Positions 13,516 through 24,362 of a stretch of DNA of 64,000 bases are shown here, one piece after another. The notes beneath the pieces are model-generated. The model was not told the origin of the DNA. It saw only the letters and a list, made by a program, of their open reading frames with translations, and did not search any database. Position 1 is the first letter of the stretch. Each line of letters starts with the position of its first letter. Where the stretch lies: assembly GCA_050084985.1 (NCBI GenBank), contig JBITNC010000001.1:145886001-145950000 (forward strand), in the 5' to 3' direction. A program made the translations under genes and the position numbers. The DNA is from Nageia nagi (Eukaryota > Pinophyta).

Positions 13516-14516
13516 CATCTAGAAATAAACTATGGCATCCAAGTGGGATGTTTGATAGATGAAATACTTTTTAAATTATCATATCTCATTTTAATTTATT
13601 ATAATTCAAATAATTACTTTTATTTTCTAATGTATATTTTGTAATTTGCTTTAGTTTCCTACCATAATTGATGATTTATTATGATTCTTTGTAGTTAGCT
13701 ACAATCCCTCTAGAAAGGGCATCAATATACAAGATGTTTAGAACCCTTTCCTGAAGGTTATGATTGAGTTCTTCCATGCAAGAATAGTTTTATATTGTAA
13801 AGCATTGGATATTTTATTTTAGGGGCTTTTCTACATTATTAAATGTATTGAGCAAAAAAAATTTGATTGGAGCTCTTACATTAAAAATAGGATCAAACTT
13901 GATATTTACACTTTAAAAATATCAATGTCTTAAAATGTCTACTTGTCCAAGTAAAATTATTTGCTTGCATTATATTATGAGGCTCTTTATGGCCTACAAA
14001 ATACCCCACCTCCAACAATTGTTCATGGTTAGCTAAAATCATTGACACTTACTAGAGAGGAAGTGCATATAATATAATCTCTCTTTTTTAATTGGTGTAT
14101 TAAAATGATAATTGTATTATTGAATTGAAGAACATAGTTAAAATGATTTATGATTCATTCAAATTTTTGTTTATTTTTAATGTAGAGGAAAGTACCAAAT
14201 TGAAACTTTTGCACATAGGTTGCAATAAGAGGAACATAGCTCAAAGATTTTAGATATTCCCTAGGGGAAATTGGTATACCTTGATTAAAGAAATCTTCAA
14301 AGAAGTGTAGGAAAAATGCACAATTCATATTAGATTCTCTTGATAATTTTGCTATGTCATACCATAGTCATAGCCCATCTCCTTTAACTAAATAAAATAC
14401 TAAAATAAATATTGATCATGATGATGATAAATTTGAACAATTACCATAAAAAAGTACTTCTATTCTAGGTAATCATACTTTCTTTGAACAAAGAAAAACT
14501 TAGTGTGCAAATGAAT
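13516..14516 (+). other. Possible continuation of the unknown coding relic
   Basis: Broken plus-strand frames retain protein-like text (for example KGHQYTRCLEPFPEGYD near 13715-13765 and CLLVQVKLFACIMLWGSLW near 13935-13995) separated by stops. This suggests that coding sequence, possibly with introns, once ran through here. No domain was recognised. Confidence 0.3.
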
Positions 14517-14790
14517 GATGGTCTATGAGATTGCACTGATAATCATCTATTAGATAACATAGACAATTGTTAGTGAGACTGCACTAATGATGTTTTATGT
14601 GATGATATTAATGCTCATATATACAATGATACTAATGATTATTTGTATGATGATCATTTGTATGATGAAACTGATGATTGTTTATGTAATGACATAGATG
14701 ATCATTAGTGAAATTGAACTAATGATCGTTAGTGAGATTACACTAATGATCATTAGTGAGATTTTATTGATGATCATCTATATGAGAAAA
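14517..14790. repeat. 24-bp tandem array 2 (about 11 units)
   Basis: Units keep a 24-base step, cleanest at 14670-14790, where three neighbours read (A)ATGATCATTAGTGAGATT with small changes. The core is GATGATCATT or GATGATCATC; the spacer half here is AGTGAGATTgcACTA-like, different from the other arrays. The array separates two coding-like segments and may sit in an intron. Confidence 0.85.
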
Positions 14791-14873
14791 GCCTACCATT
14801 TATTCATATCAAGTTTATTATTTTAGTTTCTAAATATTTTTTAGAATTATTCATTGATTACAAATACAAATAT

Positions 14874-15923
14874 GTCTTCAACTCCACCACCAATAGTGCA
14901 AGTAACATAGGCACAACCCCCTTCCACACAAGTCTTGGAGCTAGATGGTATGCAAATTAGTCTTATGTGAATACCTTCAAACCATTTTCTATTTCTTATT
15001 ATATAAATTATGGTATGTAATAATTAATCACATAAATGTAAAATTTTTAAAGTGAGAAAACCAAATATTTCAATTCCTTAGAAGCAACTTATTATTTTTT
15101 GAGAAGTGCTTCCACCCCTATTCCTCCTATGAGAGGCTAAGTGCAAGTACAAGTAAGAGGAAAACAAATTACACTAGATATTTTATAGAATATTTAAACT
15201 AGTGGTAGGGCTACATTGATTTTAAGAGGGAGAAGTAGAATAATAATCAAATTGAAAGATCCTAACCAATAAAATATTTCAACAATTAGTGACATTCCAA
15301 ATTTCACTTTATCAAATGTAAATTTAGTGACATGTAATACAATAGATCATTGTACACTAGAACTTGATGAGGATTACCTAAAGAGAATGGTAGAAGAGTA
15401 AGGTACCATGCATGGTGATGGAATAGGGAAAGAGAGTCAACATCAAGATACTGTAAGCCATAAGCATCTATACCTAGTAACATAAAAAACTATGATTGGA
15501 ACTACAACCATAAAAGAAGAGGAAGAATATTTAGATCCACCTATTTTAGTTGATAATCTAATTTGCTATAATGTGGTGGCAACACTTAGGAATGTTGTTG
15601 TTCTTCTAAATATTTTGAGTACAAAGATATAGGAATTTTATGCAAAAGTACTATTTAAAGGAATCAATGAAAGATTTTCAAAATATAATAAGATAAAAAA
15701 GATATTTTCAGAGAAGGAAAATTCTTTAGAGAAGATTGTGGCATATTTTAAAGTGACCACATTAGGAAAGATAAAATTTGCTTTCCTATATGCAAATATT
15801 TGTATCAATAACATTTTAAACAAGTTAGAAACTTTAAATGATAAGACCTAAGCCTATTACAACACTTGTAACACTGACATACAGAAGGTTAAAATTACCA
15901 GAGATACAAAAGATGTAGCGAAG
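14874..15923 (+). pseudogene. Unrecognised plus-strand coding relic, middle segment
   Basis: From an ATG at 14874 the frame reads MSSTPPPIVQVT, a stop, then AQPPSTQVLELDGMQ: a proline/serine/threonine-rich N-terminus with one stop. After a gap, legible frames resume. They include an acidic stretch (ELDEDYLKRMVEE near 15360) and a lysine-rich helical stretch (INERFSKYNKIKKIFSEKEN near 15664-15725, then LEKIVAYFKVTTLGKIKFAF). It ends TKDVAK immediately before a consensus-like GTAAGA donor at 15924. The matching acceptor TTTTTTAG ends at 16040 and joins to the segment below. I do not recognise the protein; the helical C-terminal half suggests a coiled coil. Confidence 0.45.
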
Positions 15924-16040
15924 GTAAGAATTTTGTAAGTAATTTAATAGTCTATACAATGTACATTATAGTTTCATTTTTTGATTTTTTTCAAATTTTA
16001 GTTTTCATATCTAAATATGGTCTTTACCCTTATTTTTTAG

Positions 16041-16442
16041 TTCAACATTAATGACTTGAAAAAATAAGTAAACAACTTGGTTGTTCAAGTTGAAAAGGAA
16101 AGGAAGAGCTTGGTATATGCAACCATGATGAAGGAGAAGCTCCTTAAATATTTGAAGGATAATAACACATTGAAATTATTGATAAAAGAGCATAATATGG
16201 AATACCACATTCTAATGAAGCAAAAAGAAAAGGGAACTCAAGCTATAGAGATACTAGGGAAGGATGGAGGGAAAGAGTTAAGAAGCTTAGTTCTAACTTT
16301 GGATACTACACAAAGAGGAGTAATGATATTAGCAGAGTTGGGTTCAACATCCCAACTGACATTTGTTGAAGATACTACTCTTGAAGATGAGATTGAAGAG
16401 ATTGTTAAAGAAATTATTGAAAACAAAGAATTTAATATTTAA
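16041..16442 (+). pseudogene. Unrecognised plus-strand coding relic, last segment (coiled-coil-like)
   Basis: Follows a candidate splice acceptor at 16040 and reads FNINDLKK, one stop, VNNLVVQVEKERKSL, then an open frame to TAA at 16440-16442 (ending KEIIENKEFNI). It is rich in Lys, Glu and Leu with heptad-like spacing (KEKLLKYLKDNNTLKLLIKE), which suggests a coiled coil, followed by an acidic tail (TLEDEIEEIVKEI). Length and the good frame imply this was once a real C-terminal exon. The neighbour downstream is 24-bp array 3. Function unknown. Confidence 0.5.
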
Positions 16443-16786
16443 ACATTGAGTGGGAAGTTTGAATCTTTTTTCATAAGAACTTTTACAAGGTATTTTTAAT
16501 TTTAGAAAGGATTATAGTACTTTTTTATTTTTTAGAATTATTAATGAAGTAAGAAAGTTTTTTTTGAATCATTACCATTATTTTAAGATATTGAATAATT
16601 GAAATGAATAGTAATATTAATGACTCATGAGATAAAGTATTTTCAGTATGAGCAAGTATGTTCTTAATTATTGAAAACTATTAGAATTATAATTTATTTT
16701 TTTAGAGGCATATTGTTGTAATCATTTAATATGTAGCCAAGTATTTTCTTTGAATGATAGCATTTGCAAGTACTATTCAAATGTAG
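16443..16786. other. Probable 3' flank of the unknown relic
   Basis: AT-rich with T-runs, no coding signature. It could be the 3' untranslated part of the preceding relic; nothing proves it. Confidence 0.3.
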
Positions 16787-16952
16787 AATATCATCAATGT
16801 ATAAATACAAATGATCATTTATTCAAGATACTGATGATCATCTATGTGAAGACACTGATGATAATCTATGTCAAGATACTAATGATCATCAATGTATTGA
16901 CACATATGATCATCTATATTTATACATTGACAATCATCAGTGTATTCATAAG
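16787..16952. repeat. 24-bp tandem array 3 (about 7 units)
   Basis: Units of 24 bases such as GATGATCATCTATGTGAAGA plus four bases, repeated with variants. The perfect palindrome GATGATCATC is present at 16833-16842. The array encodes an artificial 8-residue periodicity on the plus strand (MIIYVKTL, MIIYVKIL), which explains the open frame across it. Confidence 0.88.
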
Positions 16953-17224
16953 CTAAATTCAAAAGCTAACATGTTAGAAAATTTTATAAAGGATTGAATT
17001 ATTAATAAGAATCAAGATTTAAGATGCATACATTCATCACAAAAATTTTAATAACATTAAAAAATTTAATCAAAATTAATAAATGTCAAATACAATATCT
17101 ATATAACATTGTTAAAAAAACCACATTCATTTCCTTCCAAATATTGAATAATCTAGGAAATTCCTAACAAATTACACTACAGGTTATAGTAAAAATGAAA
17201 TTTTAATTATAGTCGTGGTAGCTA

Positions 17225-18505
17225 GAAAATGTTCATTAGAGAAATAGTTCCATTTGTGTGAGCATCTAAATCTTCTGAGACATTCATAATGTGATCTATG
17301 AAGGTATCCTCATCTTCATTTTCATTTATTTTATTTATGCCCCTTCTCTCACTAAATGGTTTTCATAATGGTATTTCTCTATCATAAGGAAAAAATTTCA
17401 ATGTATAATGTGAGATATAAATTTTCAAACAACTTTCAATACTTTTTTACAATCTATTTCATGTTTTTAAGGTAACATACTACAAAGCACTAAAAACCTA
17501 TTCATCCTCCATGAAACCCAAAATTATTATTTAACATAGTTTGTATAAATTAAAATACCCAAATGTTGAATCTCATAGAATACCACTTGGATATAGTTTT
17601 TTCCACAATCATTTTATGGAACCAGGCTCTATTGGATTCACTAATTCTTTAAACTAATGAACCATTATCAAGCCAAAAGTTCCATATTTTTGAATCATAT
17701 TCTTTTTTTCTATAATCCCTCTTATGTTTACACCATTTACTTCAATAGTTATTCCCAAATGAGTTACAATATTTTCCATATGTTTATTAAAAAATTTACT
17801 TATATTATTGTCATCCAAAATTAGATTTCAACTATTTAGATATACTATAGCCATAGCTTCAAGCAAATCATCTCTATAAAATATTTCTCTAATTTCTCTT
17901 ATTAATGTATCTGCAATGCTTCTTAGCTTAATCCTTGATTCTTGTAAAATTATTTCAAATATGGCATGTGTCATGGGAACTTTTTCAAATTCAATTTCAG
18001 GGGATGATGCCACACCATGTCTTTAAAAATAATATATATAGGAATATCATTTACATTGACATTGATACAAATTTGGTTAACAATATTGAATCTAATTTTT
18101 TTTTTAGATTTTTCACATTTGTCAAAGAATTCCAATTCTAATATAATGGATCTATAAAATTTGTTTCATACAACCTATCAATAGTATAGCATAATCATTT
18201 CCTTTCACTTATGAAATCAATTATATATATAGATATTTCTTGAACAATCTTAATCAATTTGTTTATTTCATGTACATTGGTATCATTCCACATAATATTA
18301 ATAATATTTCCAATTTTTTCATACGATATAATAAATCTTTGGCTTTATCAATACCTTTTGAGTTACAAGCTTCTTTCATTCTATGTATTATTAGCAAATG
18401 GGGTTATCTAAAATGTTTTGTAAATAAGTAAGCATGTATACATACCCAAGATGTGCTATCTATTGTAGTTACCTCATCAATTGATAAATAAATACATCTT
18501 GTATT
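17225..18505 (-). pseudogene. hAT-family transposase relic
   Basis: Read on the minus strand. Around 18505-18400 it gives YLSIDEVTTIDSTSWVCIHA, matching the start of the hAT catalytic region, where the acidic residue of an 'S-x-DE-T/V' motif precedes 'D..SW..IH.Y'. After a degraded stretch, 18013-17820 reads as a helical segment ending EIFYRDDLLEAMAIVY. The C-terminal dimerisation region follows: GFMEDE-stop-VFSAL (near 17508-17490), then NRL...SIESCLKIYISHY and LKFFPYDREIPL near 17410-17370. These fit the hAT C-terminus 'GS.EDER.FS.L...K.R.RL......L...'. Several stops are TGA or TAG where arginine would be expected. The middle of the protein, including the other catalytic acids, was not recovered, so it is inactive. 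Confidence 0.65.
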
Positions 18506-18842
18506 GTGTCATAATTATGGTACGAATTTTATCACAATTTTATTTTTCTTCCATCATCTTATTAAATTCAACTTAATATTTCTTATGGAAATATTTAGTG
18601 TTATCCTTTACGATTTGCACTTTTCTAACTATCCTATATTGATTTATTATTTTCACATATATCTTTCAACAATGTTTTTCAATTGTATCATATTTAATTT
18701 GCATCTTTTGTTCCCTTCCTAATTTACATGAATAAATATTAAATTTACATTATATTTTCAAATCACTATTCTAGGGAATCACCAGGATAATGAATGAAAA
18801 CCATAATGATCATTCTTCCTTAAATAATCTACCAATAGACCA
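18506..18842. other. AT-rich flank upstream of the hAT relic
   Basis: On the minus strand the first part (18720-18506) may hold more N-terminal transposase sequence, but frames are broken and no zinc-finger motif could be read. Confidence 0.3.
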
Positions 18843-19838
18843 GAGTAAAAGTAAGAAGTTGAGTCCACTTAAAAGAGAAAATCAATGAAGTTAAAATTAA
18901 ATTTAAAAAAAAAATAATATCCTAATTTTTATAAATTAAAATTAGGATGTTGATTTAGGTTTAGGATCCCAATAAATATCAAGATCCTAATATTTAAAAC
19001 TAAAATAATATAAATATCAAGATTTTGATATTTGAATCTTTGATTTCACCTTAGATTTAGGCTCAAAAAAGGCTTGGTGAGCCAACACTTAGCCTTGAAC
19101 CTAAAAGTATATGTTCATGGTAATGCTAATGGAAAATATTAATTTCAAGCATACATTTGATGGAGTTTTTGGTAGATTTGTTTACATGAGATTGAAAACC
19201 ATTTTATATTATAGACTGTACATTTTAATTATGTAATTTTTTTACAATTTGATAAGATTTTATATTTTTAATTATTTTTAATAAAAATGGTCTATATACT
19301 TGAAATACGAGGGTCTAGTATTTTCTTAAAAAGCTTTTTTTTTTGGGAGTTATGAAAAAAAAAATAGGAACAAGTTTCACAAAATTCTCTATAAGAATAA
19401 AAAAAGAATTTGAAAAAAGATTAAGTTTAGATCAAATTATGTTGGACAAACATAAGCACTTTTTAAAACCATAAATATGTTTAGTATAAAATTAATAAAA
19501 AAATATATTGATGTAAAAATTATGCAAAAATATCCAAGATAAGATCTAATATGTTAGGTGTATTTTTCTAAAAGGATTTTTTTTTATCAAATTATATGGA
19601 TGGCTACGGTAATTTTTGTTCATCCTATCAAATATGAAATTCTATAATCTAGGTATTAGAATAATTTATATATTTTAAAACTAGAATATGCATACTACAT
19701 TTTAATCAAAATGATCTTTTTCATGATTCTATATCTAAGTGCTTCAAATTTTGAGATCAATCATACCCAAACTTGAAAATCAAAGAAAACACTTACACTT
19801 TTTACCCTTAAAGTGGACCCAACTTCTTACACCTACCC
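18843..19838 (-). mobile_element. ~1-kb inverted-repeat element, copy 1
   Basis: Both ends carry the same sequence in opposite orientation: GTAAGAAGTTGAGTCCACTT at 18851-18870, and the reverse complement of GTAAGAAGTTGGGTCCACTT ending at 19830. A few further bases probably belong to the ends. The body is AT-rich and has no coding capacity. It recurs in the opposite orientation at 32687-33693 and, with degraded ends, at 39745-40826. Internally all copies show 'gatcttgatatttattggga'-type short repeats. This fits a non-autonomous DNA transposon; the target duplication could not be resolved, so the superfamily is open. Confidence 0.72.
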
Positions 19839-19886
19839 ATCAATGAATTTTTTTATTTTTATTTTGAGAAGCACTTATTGTGAATT

Positions 19887-20180
19887 TTATTTTTTGGTGA
19901 TTATTTGTTTCTTTATCAAATTTAATTTATGAATTTCTATCAAAGTGTTAAGAGCTATGGTAGCCATCTTGGGTGCATGTTCTATGTTGTTATGGTTCAT
20001 AATATTATTATTATCAAGCATATCATCATCAAATATATCTTCAAGTGGTGGTACATTAGGATCAATAATATTTTTAAAAATATCCTCAAGTGGTGGCATA
20101 TCAGGATCAACGATACTTTCTAGAATATCCTCATGTAGTGGTAAATTGGAACCAAATATATTTTTTGTATACAAGTACAT
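19887..20180 (-). CDS. Small repeat-containing ORF, hypothetical
   Basis: A 97-codon minus-strand frame (MYLYTKNIFGS...) with a 15-residue repeat of the type PPLEDIFKNIIDPNV in about three copies, then an Asp/Asn-rich linker and HAPKMATIALNTLIEIHKLN. The repeat is acidic and amphipathic. It lies between the inverted-repeat element and 24-bp array 4, inside the large insertion. The frame may be a remnant of a transposon-borne protein, or may survive by chance because the underlying 45-bp DNA repeat lacks stops in this frame. No family recognised. Confidence 0.3.
   Translation of the reverse strand: MYLYTKNIFGSNLPLHEDILESIVDPDMPPLEDIFKNIIDPNVPPLEDIFDDDMLDNNNIMNHNNIEHAPKMATIALNTLIEIHKLNLIKKQIITKK
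20034..20168. repeat. 45-bp tandem repeat, three units
   Basis: Three adjacent 45-base units each contain the text TC-TCAaGTgGTGG followed by an ATTaGGAtCAA-like half. The first two units are close; the third is more diverged. The unit length is a multiple of three and preserves the minus-strand frame described for 19887-20180. Confidence 0.8.
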
Positions 20181-20394
20181 TCCTAATCATATGATGACTA
20201 AAATAGAATTTAACTATTGATATGTAAAAGGAAAATAATAAAGCATTATATAAACGAAACTTGTAACTATTACGTTGCAAGATGCCAATGCTTGCCCATG
20301 CATAAAATATTTTCTAATTTCTTTTTTTGTAGGTGAATTATTGCATTGCTTGTACTTCAATTTTTTAGTATATGCCATTCCTTAGAGATTAGCA

Positions 20395-20874
20395 TCTACA
20401 ATCCATTAGAAAAGGGCATCTATAATCCCTCATAAATGAGTGCTTGTAATGCCACATAGATGAGTATCTATAATATTGTATAGATGAGTGTCTACAATAT
20501 TGCATAGATGAACATCTGCAATATTTCACATATGAGTATTTGAAATCCTACACTAATGAGTGTTTGCAATCTCATACTAACGAGCATCTGAAATCCTACA
20601 AAGATAAGTGTCTACAATCCCATAGTGATGAACATTTAGAATTCCACATAGATGAGCATCTATAATCCCATATAGATGAGTGTATGCAATCCTATATAGA
20701 CAAGCATTTGCAATCCTATATAGATAATCATATGCAATATCATGTAGACAAGCATCTACAATATCATATAGATAAGTATGTATGATCACTCACATAAGAG
20801 CATCTAGATTTCTTGGTTGTTGAGTGTATGCAATCCCTTACAAATGAGCATCTATAATCACTCATATACAAGTG
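20395..20874. repeat. 24-bp tandem array 4 (20 units)
   Basis: Exactly twenty consecutive 24-base units with no indel from 20395 to 20874; an average unit begins TCTATAATCCCATATAGATG. Rotated, it reads GATGAGCATCTA plus a variable half, so it shares the core of arrays 1-3. Neighbouring units tend to alternate between endings GAGTG and GAGCA/AACA, hinting at a 48-bp higher-order unit. On the minus strand it gives a false protein with an 8-residue period (HLYGIIDA, YLYDIVDA). Confidence 0.95.
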
Positions 20875-21186
20875 TCTTAGAGAACTTGAAAATTTGAAAT
20901 GTTGGTATATCTAATCAATCTCATAAACTATATATATAGAGTATAATTGATAATTTTTTCTTGGCAAAATTTTTTATTTTTATTTTCAAGGTGATTGTTT
21001 AAAAAAATATAGGAGGTAAGGTGGCTATTTGCACTTATCTTTATAAATAAAATAAAATATTGGTGAGCAAAGCCATAATCTTTTTGTTTTGAAAAATTTG
21101 ACCTAAATGGTACATTATCCAAGGTCTGAATTTTTGAAATATTTAAACATTAAAAAACTTATACTAGATGATTGATGCATATTTTT

Positions 21187-21295
21187 TGTTATGCATAATG
21201 CTGATCTTAATTAGTAATTATTGCTATCCATACTTATGTCACCAAAAACTTCTCTTAGAACTATAAATTAAATATGGAAATCCACCCAAACTAAT
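21187..21295 (+). repeat. Repeat B, middle fragment
   Basis: About 90 bases from 21199 correspond to 5950-6040 of copy A (shared text 'cttatgtcaccaaaaact' versus 'atttatgtaaccaaaaact', then 'aaattaaatatgga'). It is isolated between the two insertions in B. The 12-base TGTTATGCATAA edge of the first insertion is at its left end. Confidence 0.75.
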
Positions 21296-22230
21296 TACAT
21301 TGTACGCATACTCTTTGAGCTTTGGAAGCTCATTTTCAAATCAATGGCCAATCATGAAATAGTTTTAACCTTTGGATTTAATTTTTAATTTTTTTAGTTT
21401 TTTATTTTATTTTACATAGCCACGTGTGCTACCAATATACTAATGTTGCATATTCTCATACAATATCTTTTAACTAATCATTTAATTGATAAATAAGACA
21501 TATTATCTAATATAAAAAATTTATAATCAATATTTAATGAATTAAATAATATTGAAAATAAATTTACCATAATAACATGTGTTATAAATTATAATTATAA
21601 TTTGTAAAAAATGATACTTCAATATCATACTTTGAAATAGATATGAACTTATTTGTATTGAACACTTTTAGTTAGTATATTATTATTTAATTTCATTTGT
21701 AATTATTGTATATAATATTTTTTATTTGATTGAATATAACATTTTCCATTTGAATTTTAATATTTCTTATGTCAATGTTATTTTGTTTTCTAATGATATA
21801 TTTAAAAAAAATGTAGTTCAACATTTATCTTACTATTTACTTTATCCTTCATTTGATTGAATGTAATATTCTTTCTTGTGAAGAATATAAAAAATATTTT
21901 TTTAGATTACAATTCTTATAGGTGTAAACATATAATTAATGTCGTATGATTACAAAAAAGATTATATTTACAATAAAAATATATTTTCACAATCAATTAG
22001 GTCAAATTAGAATTATTATTTTTGATAAAATATTTTTACTAATACTACATACTTATATTTTACTATTATAACTATTAGCTTATAACTTAACAACAATTAT
22101 TATTCTTTAATACTTTTGAAACTAAAAAATTATTGATATGTGCATAATGATATGCTTTTTTATTTTCTTCTCAAAATGTCTTTACAAATCAATATAATTT
22201 TTCACAATTAATTTTGGATTATTATGCTTA

Positions 22231-22255
22231 TATTATTATTATTATTATTATTATT
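22231..22255. repeat. (ATT)8 microsatellite
   Basis: Uninterrupted ATT/TTA trinucleotides inside the AT-rich second insertion. Confidence 0.9.
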
Positions 22256-24315
22256 TTAGTTTTTTTAAATTATTATTATTTATTTTATGATCACGTAAAT
22301 TGTTAAGATTATACATAAAAAGAATTTATAGGATCTTCAATAATTGATAAATAATTTATATTCATTAGTTTTTAGAGATTACATATAAATATTTATTTTT
22401 TGACTCATACACAAAATTTAGAGTAAACAAATGCATAGTCAAATATTTATGAAATGAAATTTTATTATAATATTATGAATTTCAACTATTACATTACAAT
22501 ATAAAATTTTCATGTATTCACTTTGTTAATATGGTATTTGCATGTTATTTTACTCTAGTAATTTGTAATCATATTAGTAGAAAATATAATAATAAAATAA
22601 AGTATCCACATATGATATATTCTCTTAATATTGCATAAGGACAATCCACATAACATCTTAGTGGATAGAAATTATATTATAACTATTGAAATGTATTAAA
22701 AACCATAAATATGTTGCATCATATTTGTATCATAGTAAAATATGAAGATTGCTCCCTTAATCATTATAAGTTGCAAAATTTTGAAGATTGTGCAAGAATA
22801 TAATGTCACATTTCTTCATGTATAATTTATATGGGAAAGAAAAAAGCATAAAATTCATACTAACTTTATCAAACTAACAATAAAACTAAAATATGTATTA
22901 CAATATAATCATAAAGTACTATGTTAAGTTATTAAAATTATTTAGGTAAGTAAAATTTTTAATTGATATTTTATATTATAAAAGATTTGATTTTTTATTC
23001 TATATAATTATTAAAACTTTTTATAATGCTTTGATGATTTTTTTGTAATTAGAATAGAATAACCTAAAAAAATATGTACAATAAGATTTAAAAATAAACT
23101 AATGAATTTTAGAATTCATATAATCTCTTAATACAATTCTTAATAAAGAAAAGTTTTCAATCAAGACATTCAAATATTTTAGTTTTATTTATCTATGACA
23201 TTCATAACACATAATTTAACTCTTGTTGATATAAAGAGATGAAGTTCTCAAAAGATATTTATTTTTGTAAAGTATGCACAAAGTGAAAAAATTGCATTTG
23301 ATAAATTACTTCTCTTGATAATAACTTTTTATATTTAATAAGTTTAAACTCCATATATAAATTTATTAATATGATTTGTAATATATTTTGAAGTATAATT
23401 AAGATATAAAATATAATGCATGACAATAATGTTACCTATCTAGTATAGAATATAGATTATTATTAAAAATAAATTGTACAGTATAATAGTTAAATAAACA
23501 AAATGATTAATATGACCATATAGAAATAGGATGACCATAATTAATTTATTAAAATATATTCAAATCTTTCCATATTATAATAGATCATCCATTATTCATT
23601 TACACCCTTTAATATAATTGTATGGAGGGATTTTAGCAATTAAAGAATAATAACCTTGTTATTATTTGACATATGTCAAATAAATATCAATTCTTTAATG
23701 AATATATCAATTTGAGAAGGTAATAACTATGATAATTATATCAAATTTCTTGGTTATCATTTTCCCATGATATGAGTAGGAAGATACACATAAAGAAAAA
23801 TAAAAATACTACTCATAATCAACCATCAAATGTTATAATATATAAATATTATATTATTAATATGATAATGCATTATTATATTTTATAAAAAATAAATTAT
23901 TGATATAGTTAGTTAAATGTAATTTTCATTTTAACTATATCAAGCTAAATATAGATATTTTTAAATATACATATTATAATATGATTGCACATAAATACTA
24001 AACATAAAATGGATTTTAGATAATTTTAAAATCAGTATTACCATATGTAATAAAATAGCATGTATGTGGATGATTAATTTTTCTCTAAGGAGAAAATCAA
24101 TATACAATTAAAATATAATTCATTTTCTACACATGTCCCTTATCTAGTTGAGGTGCTATATTATACCTTTATATACCTTTGAATCTAGGATAGCCTACAA
24201 CACCTTGACTTAGCCAAAATAGGCTTATTTATATGTTAGCAATACTCTCTATCCTCAAAACACTATGAATGATTCTAAGTTACCATTTGTAATTAAGCAT
24301 TAATGCTTGAGGTTT

Positions 24316-24318
<3 letters not shown>

Positions 24319-24360
<42 letters not shown>
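24319..24360. repeat. (CT)21 microsatellite
   Basis: Forty-two bases of uninterrupted CT dinucleotides. It is flanked by ordinary AT-rich sequence and is likely length-variable. Confidence 0.98.

Positions 24361-24362
<2 letters not shown>

Larger units (their letters stand above)
12472..21186. mobile_element. 8.7-kb insertion in repeat B, probably a composite or nested transposon
   Basis: Copy A runs uninterrupted where B is split, which defines an insertion of about 8.7 kb. The 12-base string TGTTATGCATAA stands at both edges (12460-12471 and 21187-21198), and its inner part TTATGCATAA is a palindrome. Just outside are TTAATCAAT (left) and TTAATTAGT (right), a possible decayed 9-bp target duplication of the kind Mutator-like elements make; this is only a suggestion. 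Inside are four 24-bp repeat arrays, an unknown plus-strand coding relic, a minus-strand hAT transposase relic and a smaller inverted-repeat element, so several events may be stacked. I cannot say which protein moved the outer unit. Confidence 0.6.

Noticed and set aside
18831-19850. A TSD around inverted-repeat copy 1 (CTACCAAT / CTACCCAT)
   Set aside because: It requires unequal end lengths and is not supported by copy 2, so it was not used to assign a superfamily.
20395-20874. Array 4 as a CRISPR array
   Set aside because: Units are contiguous 24-mers with no conserved-repeat/unique-spacer structure, in plant nuclear DNA.
21296-24300. Organelle-derived DNA suggested by the very high AT content
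   Set aside because: No chloroplast or mitochondrial gene text was recognisable in it.
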